NCBI GenBank assembly: GCA_023621975.1
Contig: JAMOAC010000348.1
Coordinates: 1 to 5,324 of the forward strand
Source of the DNA: Bacillota bacterium
Lineage (GTDB): Bacteria; Bacillota_A; Clostridia; Acetivibrionales; DUMB01
DNA: 5,324 nucleotides
Direction: 5' to 3'
Shown: positions 1 through 5,324 of the stretch, one piece after another
Numbering within the stretch: position 1 is the stretch's first letter
How the letters are laid out: every line of letters begins with the position of its first letter
Translations under genes and position numbers: made by a program
Notes under the pieces: generated by a model
Database searches by the model: none
Told to the model about the DNA's origin: nothing
What the model saw: the letters and a program-made list of their open reading frames with translations, nothing else

Positions 1-270
1 TTTACACAGGGGCCCATGTTTGAGACTCCTGCGGAAATAAGGGCATTGAGGATTTTGGGGGCTGACGCTGTCGGAATGTCCACCGTACCCGAAGTAATAA
101 CGGCAAGACATGCGGGAATGAGAGTGCTGGGCATATCGTGTATTACAAATATGGCAGCCGGAATACTTGACCAACCCCTTAACCATGAAGAAGTTATGAT
201 TACAGCAAAAAATGTTGAAGAGAAATTTTCAGCACTTGTAAAAAACATTATTGAAAACTGGGATGCCTGA
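1..270 (+). CDS. Purine nucleoside phosphorylase, trimeric (class I) type, C-terminal part
   Basis: This is the 3' part of a gene whose start lies outside the window; 89 codons and a TGA stop are present, about one third of the usual 270-280 residues. The enzyme cleaves purine (deoxy)nucleosides with phosphate to free base and (deoxy)ribose-1-phosphate in the cytoplasm. The segment [11 protein letters not shown] followed by [18 protein letters not shown] is the signature of the trimeric PNP/MTAP family. The visible F7-E8 and M25 correspond to the purine-site Phe, Glu and Met of human PNP. Asn50 in ISCITN matches the Asn that selects 6-oxopurines (inosine, guanosine); MTA phosphorylases have Asp there. 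I therefore prefer PNP over MTA phosphorylase. Lying just before the SAH/MTA genes, it may act on inosine or methylthioinosine made by the deaminase downstream (inference). No clear intrinsic terminator follows it; a 9-bp palindrome lies 24 bases past the stop. Confidence 0.93.
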   Translation, partial: FTQGPMFETPAEIRALRILGADAVGMSTVPEVITARHAGMRVLGISCITNMAAGILDQPLNHEEVMITAKNVEEKFSALVKNIIENWDA

Positions 271-284
271 AATACATAAACCAA

Positions 285-310
285 ACAATTTTTCATTACA
301 ATTTTTCATT
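285..310. repeat. Perfect 13-bp tandem duplication in the PNP-regulator intergenic gap
   Basis: The unit ACAATTTTTCATT occurs twice head to tail at 285-297 and 298-310 with no mismatch. The second half of the repeat also takes part in the inverted repeat at 294-316. It may be a slippage duplication or part of a protein site; the sequence does not decide. Confidence 0.8.
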
Positions 311-316
311 GTAATG
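294..316. other. AT-rich palindrome (9-bp stem, 5-base loop) after the PNP gene
   Basis: CATTACAAT at 294-302 is perfectly complementary to ATTGTAATG at 308-316 around the loop TTTTC. No run of T follows on either strand, so it does not meet the pattern of an intrinsic terminator. It could be a weak transcript-end hairpin or an operator. It separates the PNP gene from the promoter at 386-414. Confidence 0.6.
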
Positions 317-385
317 CTGAGAGTAATTAAGTGAAGTATGAATGAACATGGCTGTAAAACCTGTGAATATGAATAACAATAACTG

Positions 386-414
386 TTGATTAATGTCGAA
401 GCTTAGGATATAAT
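386..414 (+). promoter_or_regulatory. Sigma-A-type promoter for the HTH-methyltransferase gene
   Basis: TTGATT (386-391, four of six consensus bases) and a perfect TATAAT (409-414) are separated by exactly 17 bases. The predicted start is near 421, giving a leader of about 50 bases before the GTG at 473. Because no terminator is seen between the next three genes, this promoter may drive the HTH-methyltransferase gene, ahcY and mtaD together. Confidence 0.7.
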
Positions 415-443
415 TACACATATCAGACATGCAGCTTGGAATA
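398..443 (+). repeat. Imperfect direct repeat around the transcription start, candidate operator
   Basis: GAAGCTTAGGATA (398-410) and GCAGCTTGGAATA (431-443) agree at 10 of 13 positions. They begin 33 bases apart, about three helical turns, so they would lie on the same face of the DNA. The first copy overlaps the -10 box and the second lies just beyond the predicted start site, a position suited to a repressor such as the neighbouring HTH protein. The function is inference. Confidence 0.35.
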
Positions 444-460
444 ATAAATTTGTGAAAAAT

Positions 461-466
461 GAGGTG
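461..466 (+). promoter_or_regulatory. Ribosome binding site that decides the HTH-methyltransferase start
   Basis: GAGGTG lies six bases before the GTG at 473. The alternative in-frame GTG at 452 has no comparable site upstream, only an AT-rich stretch. This favours the shorter protein that begins MNKEILTLEEAAE. Confidence 0.65.
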
Positions 467-472
467 CTGTAT

Positions 473-1306
473 GTGAACAAGGAAATATTAACACTTGAAG
501 AGGCTGCGGAATTATTTGGAGTAAGCATTAAAACATTTATCAAGCTTTTGAAAGAGGAAAAGGTACCGGCAAGAAAAATAGGCAGAGAGTGGAGGTTCAG
601 CAGGCAGGCACTCATTGACTGGCTGTCTGCAGGGGATTCGCAGGCGTATTCGGCCAGCGAGGGTGATGCAAGGGAATTTTTTAATAAAGTGGCACCTGAA
701 TGGGAGCAGCTGAGAAAAATCTGTTATGATGAATCAATAAGGAACAAGCTGTTCCAGCTTAATCTGCTGGACAAGAACATGACGGTACTGGACCTGGGTT
801 CCGGGGATGGATACCTTTCAAGGGCTGTTGCAGCTTTTGTAAAGAATGTTATAGCTGTTGACATATCCGGTGAAATGCTCAGCGAACTGAAAAGGAAAGC
901 AAAGGCTGAAGGCATAAACAATATCGAGCCCATAGAAAGTGACGGACGGGATGTGCCTCTGGATGATTCAAGCGTTGATATGGCTTGTGCCAATATGTAT
1001 CTGCATCATATAGAAGAGCCTGAAATTGCCATAAAGGAGATGTACAGGCTGATCAAGCCTGGAGGAAAAGTTTTTGTAGCAGATTTTTGCATACACAACA
1101 ATAAAGAGTTTAAAGAAAAAATGCATGACATATGGCCCGGCTTCAGGCGCCAGGAAATCAAAAAGTGGTTTGCCGACAGCGGTTTTACCAATATCCAGAT
1201 AGAAACTTTACAGGATGATGAATCAGGCGCCGGCGGTTCTTCCAAAGGTACAATGAAAATATTCGTTCTGACGGCCGAAAAGCCATTGGACGAGGATAAA
1301 AATTAA
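473..1306 (+). CDS. Excisionase-type HTH fused to a class I SAM methyltransferase domain
   Basis: The protein has 277 residues from the GTG at 473; starting at the GTG at 452 would add seven. Residues 5-51 form a MerR/excisionase-type helix-turn-helix (LTLEEAAELFGVS, then KIGREWRFSRQALIDWL), a DNA-binding fold. After a short linker, residues 66-268 are a class I methyltransferase fold: motif I VLDLGSGDG at 105-113, the acidic residue that contacts the SAM ribose at D130 in AVDIS, and a UbiE-like NMYLHHIEEP segment. Later come the LIKPGGKVFVADF strand and a C-terminal SGFTNIQIETL element. No NPPY-type motif of DNA adenine methylases is present, so DNA methylation is not indicated. The gene is followed after 111 bases by ahcY with no terminator between. 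The architecture parallels SahR, the ArsR-type HTH plus methyltransferase-like regulator of SAH metabolism in Proteobacteria, with a different HTH. I infer a SAM/SAH-responsive regulator, but an active small-molecule methyltransferase cannot be excluded. Confidence 0.85.
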   Translation: MNKEILTLEEAAELFGVSIKTFIKLLKEEKVPARKIGREWRFSRQALIDWLSAGDSQAYSASEGDAREFFNKVAPEWEQLRKICYDESIRNKLFQLNLLDKNMTVLDLGSGDGYLSRAVAAFVKNVIAVDISGEMLSELKRKAKAEGINNIEPIESDGRDVPLDDSSVDMACANMYLHHIEEPEIAIKEMYRLIKPGGKVFVADFCIHNNKEFKEKMHDIWPGFRRQEIKKWFADSGFTNIQIETLQDDESGAGGSSKGTMKIFVLTAEKPLDEDKN

Positions 1307-1354
1307 AAAACACTGGAGAAAAAGAATACCATTCAAGGAAGATTGGCCAAATAG

Positions 1355-2680
<1,326 letters not shown>

Positions 2681-2752
2681 ATCCATCAAGAGGGAACAAA
2701 AATTCAAGTGGAATGTAAATACATAATAATATAGTATTGAGGGGTAGTTTGC

Positions 2753-4078
2753 ATGAAACTTGATATTTTAATTAAAAATTTAGACTTCATACTTACAATG
2801 GATGAAGGCAATACCGTCATAAAGAACGGGAACATCGGCATTAAGGACGGAAAAATCGAATTTGTCAACATCCCGGACAGCCAGCTTTCAAGTATGGAGG
2901 CAGAAAGGGTGATTGACGGGCGGCACAGGCTTGCCATGCCCGGGCTTGTAAATACCCATACCCATTGTGCCATGACTCTGTTGAGAAATTATGCTGATGA
3001 CCTGCCTCTTGAAGAATGGCTGTTTAATAATATCATACCGGTAGAAACCACATTAAAGCCTGAGGACATCTACTGGGGAACCATGCTCGGAATAATAGAA
3101 ATGATTAAGTCGGGCACCACGTCTTTTGCCGATATGTACATCCATATGGATCATGTGGCAAAAGCAGTATTGGAATCGGGCATAAGGGCAAACCTGTCAA
3201 GAAGCCCCTTCTTCTTCCATGGCGGTTCTACGGATGAATTGATAGACGAATGCCAGGAGTGCTTTGATTATTTCAAAAAATGGGACGGAACAGGAAACGG
3301 AAGGATAAAGGTTTATATCGAAGTTCATTCCACTTACCTTTTTAATGAGGAAACGCTTCGTGCATCGGCAGAACTTGCAAAGAGCTGCGGTACTGGAATA
3401 CATATACATATACTTGAAACATTGCATGAAGTGGAAGCAAGTAAAAGAAAGTACGGGGCAGGTTCCGTTGAAGTGTGTGAAAAATTCGGTATTTTGGATG
3501 TCCCTGTGATAGCTGCCCACTGCGTCTACATAACTGATGCCGATATGGATGTTTTCAGGGAAAAAGGTGTAGGGGTGGCCCATAATCCCACGAGCAACTT
3601 AAAGCTTGGAAGCGGTATTGCCAGAGTTCCTGAAATGCTTAGAAAAGGAGTTAATGTGGCAATAGGAACGGATGGTACAGCAAGCAACAATAACCTGAAT
3701 ATGTTTGAGGAAATGCACATTGCAGCCATTTTGCACAAAGGTACCAACAGGAACCCTGCACTGGTAAGTGCTGCAGAAGCCCTTAGAATGGCAACGGTAA
3801 ACGGAGCGGAAGCAATTGGGTTCAAGGATGAAATAGGACGCATTGAAAAAGGGATGAAGGCTGATATCATACTTCTTGACATAGATAAGCCTCATCTATT
3901 CCCGATCAACAATCCATTGTCTGCCGTTGTTTATTCAGCCCAGGGCTCTGACGTTGATACGGTTATAATAGATGGCAAGGTAATCCTTGACAAAGGTAAT
4001 TTGACAACAATTGACGAAGAGCTTGTAAAACATGAAGTAGGCAGGATAGTAGAACGAATTGCGGGCGCCGGGTCTTGA
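2753..4078 (+). CDS. mtaD: 5-methylthioadenosine/S-adenosylhomocysteine deaminase
   Basis: The 441-residue amidohydrolase-superfamily metalloenzyme is predicted to deaminate MTA and SAH to methylthioinosine and S-inosylhomocysteine, releasing ammonia. The N-terminal beta-sandwich part (1-60) leads into PGLVNTHTHCAM with metal ligands H69 and H71. Further landmarks are W89 in LEEWL, H192 in EVHSTYLF, H219 and E222 in HILE, H256 in AAHCVY, and the catalytic D307 in GTDGTASNNNLNMFEE. W89, H192, E222 and H256 correspond to substrate-site residues described for Thermotoga TM0936, which supports MTA/SAH rather than guanine or chlorinated triazines as substrate. The C-terminal part GRIEKGMKADIILLD closes the sandwich. 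GAGGGG at 2739-2744 lies eight bases before the ATG. The gene follows ahcY by 72 bases with no terminator between. A related adenosine-type deaminase activity cannot be ruled out by motif reading. Confidence 0.9.
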   Translation: MKLDILIKNLDFILTMDEGNTVIKNGNIGIKDGKIEFVNIPDSQLSSMEAERVIDGRHRLAMPGLVNTHTHCAMTLLRNYADDLPLEEWLFNNIIPVETTLKPEDIYWGTMLGIIEMIKSGTTSFADMYIHMDHVAKAVLESGIRANLSRSPFFFHGGSTDELIDECQECFDYFKKWDGTGNGRIKVYIEVHSTYLFNEETLRASAELAKSCGTGIHIHILETLHEVEASKRKYGAGSVEVCEKFGILDVPVIAAHCVYITDADMDVFREKGVGVAHNPTSNLKLGSGIARVPEMLRKGVNVAIGTDGTASNNNLNMFEEMHIAAILHKGTNRNPALVSAAEALRMATVNGAEAIGFKDEIGRIEKGMKADIILLDIDKPHLFPINNPLSAVVYSAQGSDVDTVIIDGKVILDKGNLTTIDEELVKHEVGRIVERIAGAGS

Positions 4079-4086
4079 GCGCCCGC
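4061..4086 (+). terminator. GC-rich hairpin overlapping the end of mtaD
   Basis: GCGGGCGC (4061-4068) pairs perfectly with GCGCCCGC (4079-4086) around a 10-base loop that contains the TGA stop of mtaD. It is followed only by TTAAATA, not a real T run, so it is an imperfect intrinsic terminator. It may slow transcription or protect the 3' end of the mRNA before the independent tRNA promoter. Confidence 0.45.
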
Positions 4087-4098
4087 TTAAATACACTG

Positions 4099-4127
4099 TT
4101 GACAAGAGCTGCTTACCGTATTAAAAT
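4099..4127 (+). promoter_or_regulatory. Near-consensus promoter of the tRNA-Thr gene
   Basis: A perfect -35 TTGACA (4099-4104) and a -10 TAAAAT (4122-4127, five of six) are 17 bases apart. The predicted start near 4134 gives about 26 bases of 5' leader before the tRNA, as expected for a strongly expressed stable RNA. Confidence 0.8.
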
Positions 4128-4159
4128 TATCATGTAATTTGCTCATGAAAATAAAAAAT

Positions 4160-4235
4160 GCTGCTGTGGCTCAGCAGGTAGAGCAGCGCACTCGTAATGC
4201 GCAGGTCACCGGTTCGAATCCGGTCAGCAGCTCCA
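4160..4235 (+). tRNA. tRNA-Thr (anticodon CGT)
   Basis: All four arms fold without mismatch. The acceptor stem is GCTGCTG (4160-4166) with CAGCAGC (4225-4231), and the D stem is GCTC with GAGC (4169-4172, 4181-4184). The anticodon stem is GCGCA with TGCGC (4186-4190, 4198-4202) around loop CTCGTAA. The T arm is ACCGG, TTCGAAT, CCGGT (4208-4224). The anticodon CGT at 4193-4195 reads ACG (Thr). The discriminator is T at 4232 and the CCA end is encoded at 4233-4235. It has its own promoter and terminator, so it is a single-gene unit. Confidence 0.97.
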
Positions 4236-4238
4236 GGT

Positions 4239-4282
4239 AATAAAACAGGACAGGGAAAATGAACCTGTCCTGTTTTATTTTT
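4239..4282 (+). terminator. Strong intrinsic terminator after tRNA-Thr, probably bidirectional
   Basis: The arm 4239-4254 pairs perfectly over 16 bases with 4264-4279 (core ACAGGACAGG with CCTGTCCTGT) around a 9-base loop and runs into TTATTTTT. On the - strand the same stem ends in TTTTATT, so it can also stop transcription of the convergent acetyltransferase gene, whose stop codon is at 4322. Confidence 0.9.
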
Positions 4283-4321
4283 GTATCAGCGCTATATCCC
4301 AGGATAACGGGATTATTCAAG

Positions 4322-4807
4322 TCATAATTCAATATAATAAAGAATGATATCCTCGTAATTTCCGTTGCCAAGCAGATAGCCTTTGGGAATAACCCCCAGC
4401 TTGTGAAACCCTATTTTTTCATAAAGGTGTATTGCTGCAGTATTGCTTCTTACAACAGCGTTGAACTGTAAAATGGTAAACCCGAATTTGCGGCCTATTT
4501 CCAAAGAGTGGCGAACCAGCTTTTCTCCGATATGCTGCCCGCGATAATTTTTATCAACGGCATAAGATGCATTTGCTATGTGCCCGCATCTGCCTATGTT
4601 ATTCGGATGCAGTATGTATAGCCCTAAAACCTGATTGTCTCCTATTGCAACTCCCGTAAACGTCTGTGAAGAAAAAAATTCTTTTGCTTCCTGCTCGCTC
4701 AATTTTTCCATTTGAGGAAATGCATTTGCGTCCTCAACTACCTGATTCCAGATCTCCATCATTTTTGGGATATCCCTGTCCTGGTATTCTCTGATGGTTA
4801 TCTCCAT
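4322..4807 (-). CDS. GNAT-family N-acetyltransferase
   Basis: The 161-residue protein is a complete single-domain GNAT, which moves an acetyl group from acetyl-CoA to an amine of a small molecule or protein. The start MEITIREYQDRDIPKMMEIW is the usual beta-1/alpha-1 segment. Motif A is visible at about 80-100 as HIANASYAVDKNYRGQHIGE, with RGQHIGE (89-95) forming the pyrophosphate-binding loop; the last position is Glu instead of the usual Gly or Ala. Motif B is NTAAIHLYEKIGFHKLG at about 122-138. The substrate cannot be read from the sequence. AAGGAG (4815-4820, read on the - strand) lies seven bases before the ATG. The gene is convergent with the tRNA and shares its terminator. A small Thr-tRNA unit on one side and a broken transporter gene on the other give no hint of pathway. 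Confidence 0.9.
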   Translation of the reverse strand: MEITIREYQDRDIPKMMEIWNQVVEDANAFPQMEKLSEQEAKEFFSSQTFTGVAIGDNQVLGLYILHPNNIGRCGHIANASYAVDKNYRGQHIGEKLVRHSLEIGRKFGFTILQFNAVVRSNTAAIHLYEKIGFHKLGVIPKGYLLGNGNYEDIILYYIEL

Positions 4808-4843
4808 AACACATCTCCTTTCTTTTCACATCCCACATTTAAA

Positions 4844-4872
4844 AGAATATACTGTTTGTCTTACATTTTCAA
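4844..4872 (-). promoter_or_regulatory. Probable promoter of the acetyltransferase gene with upstream A tract
   Basis: Read on the - strand, TTGAAA (4872-4867) and TATTCT (4849-4844, four of six) are 17 bases apart; an overlapping TATATT (4851-4846) would give 15. A run of nine A on this strand (4881-4873) lies directly upstream of the -35 box, like an UP element. The start codon is about 37 bases beyond the -10 box. Confidence 0.45.
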
Positions 4873-4937
4873 TTTTTTTTTAATAAGTCCATGAATAATT
4901 GACTTGTTAAAAATAAGCAATTGATTCCGGATGAAAT

Positions 4938-4968
4938 CGGATGGAGATATAAACGGATGGAGATATAA
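4938..4968. repeat. 15-bp direct repeat, period 16, upstream of the symporter remnant
   Basis: CGGATGGAGATATAA occurs exactly at 4938-4952 and 4954-4968, one base apart. Degenerate copies flank it: CGGATGAAAT at 4928-4937 and CGGAGATACAA at 4974-4984. The repeat duplicates a TATAA box. It may be a slippage product or a set of regulator sites in the former symporter leader. Confidence 0.75.
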
Positions 4969-4969
4969 T
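4964..4969 (+). promoter_or_regulatory. Possible -10 box for the symporter remnant
   Basis: A perfect TATAAT lies at 4964-4969, about 115 bases before the remnant start codon. No acceptable -35 box is found 16-18 bases upstream (the region reads GGATGGAG). The first repeat copy supplies a TATAAA at 4948-4953, also without a well-spaced -35. Kept as a weak candidate only. Confidence 0.3.
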
Positions 4970-5085
4970 CTGTCGGAGATACAAAAGGACAGATCCCGGA
5001 TCCTTTGATCAGGTTTATATCTTTTATCAGGGCTCCATAATAATATTCAGGCAACAAAAATTACAGCAAAATCGAAGGAGGAAAA

Positions 5086-5279
5086 ATGCAAAGTATTACA
5101 CAGATTTTAAAAAGAATTGATTCATGGGTGTGGGATCCGCCTTAGTTGCGCTGGGTGCGTTTTTGAAATTTGACATGGTATGGACCCTGGCAGACATAGT
5201 CAACGGTCTGATGGCTGTACCCAATTTGGTAGCTTTGATTGGTTTAAGTGGAATAATTGCATCGGAGACAAAGATTTAA
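5086..5279 (+). pseudogene. AGCS-family sodium:alanine/glycine symporter, remnant of a large internal deletion
   Basis: AAGGAGG (5075-5081) precedes an ATG that encodes MQSITQILKRIDSWVWDPP and then stops at TAG (5143-5145). That peptide resembles the start of AGCS (AlsT-like) symporters, which typically read ID..VWGPPL before the first membrane helix. In another frame the sequence VALGAFLKFDMVW (5145-5183), continuing through LADIVNGLMAVPNLVALIG to TAA at 5277-5279, matches the conserved C-terminal end of the same family (W..AD..NGLMAIPNL). Intact members have about 450-490 residues, so roughly 1.2 kb is missing, with the joint within about 5124-5145 and a frame change. Neither piece could form a transporter. 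A 51-codon reading frame from the ATG at 5124 covers the C-terminal part but has no ribosome binding site. A cloning or assembly artefact is an alternative to a natural deletion. Confidence 0.8.
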
Positions 5280-5324
5280 TCATTTTTCAAAAGGCCAACG
5301 GCAGAAATTATCAAGCCTAAAAAC

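Noticed and set aside
3197..3895. Three overlapping open frames on the - strand inside mtaD
   Set aside because: They are antisense to a well-conserved gene and show no domain signature.
4712..4894. 60-codon open frame on the + strand
   Set aside because: It is antisense to the start of the acetyltransferase gene and its promoter, with no family similarity.
4882..4908. Hairpin AATAAGTC with GACTTGTT
   Set aside because: The stem has a G-U pair and no T tract follows on either strand; the nearby T run precedes the stem on the + strand. It does not work as a terminator.
4992..5002. Palindrome GATCCCGGATC
   Set aside because: The arms leave a one-base loop, so it cannot fold as a hairpin; it looks like a chance restriction-site-like sequence.
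4869..5057. 62-codon open frame on the - strand in the intergenic region
   Set aside because: It has no recognisable motif, and its codons cross the direct repeats and the leader of the symporter remnant.
4975..5085. Possible glycine riboswitch before the symporter remnant (AAAAGGACAG at 4983-4992, CAGGCAACAAAA at 5049-5060)
   Set aside because: AGCS genes are often controlled by glycine riboswitches and these fragments recall the aptamer 3' end, but the conserved GGAGAG/CTCTC stem and the CGAAGG core are not found in the right order. A covariance-model search with the glycine aptamer would settle it.

Overview
The window looks like chromosomal DNA of a low-to-moderate GC anaerobic Firmicute, most likely a clostridial-class organism. 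The grounds are strong purine-rich Shine-Dalgarno sites, sigma-A-type promoters, intrinsic terminators, a clostridial-style tRNA-Thr and the protein families themselves. The species cannot be fixed from the sequence alone.

Positions 1-4078 read as an S-adenosylhomocysteine (SAH) and methylthioadenosine (MTA) disposal region, all on the + strand. It holds the 3' end of a trimeric-type purine nucleoside phosphorylase (1-270) and a 0.2 kb intergenic stretch with a perfect 13-bp tandem repeat, a small palindrome and a strong sigma-A-type promoter (386-414). Then come an excisionase-type helix-turn-helix fused to a class I methyltransferase fold (473-1306), S-adenosylhomocysteinase ahcY (1418-2680) and an MTA/SAH deaminase of the amidohydrolase superfamily, mtaD (2753-4078). 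No terminator is visible between the last three genes, so they may be one transcript that starts at the 386-414 promoter. AhcY splits SAH to adenosine and homocysteine. The deaminase converts SAH or MTA to the inosyl forms. The phosphorylase, whose purine-site Asn marks it as 6-oxopurine-specific, could take inosine or methylthioinosine further to hypoxanthine. The HTH-methyltransferase protein has the architecture expected of a SAM/SAH-sensing regulator, although this is inference.

Positions 4079-4321 hold a GC-rich hairpin at the end of mtaD, a near-consensus promoter, a complete tRNA-Thr(CGT) with encoded CCA, and a strong hairpin terminator that probably also serves the convergent gene beyond it. 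Positions 4322-4807 (- strand) encode a GNAT-family acetyltransferase with its own promoter.

The right end (4808-5324) contains a small tandem repeat carrying TATAAT-like boxes, then a broken gene. A good ribosome binding site and the first 19 codons of an AGCS-type sodium:alanine/glycine symporter are joined, out of frame, to roughly the last 45 codons of the same family. This is a remnant left by a large internal deletion. Nothing recognisable is seen in the last 45 bases. No mobile element, CRISPR array or rRNA was found.
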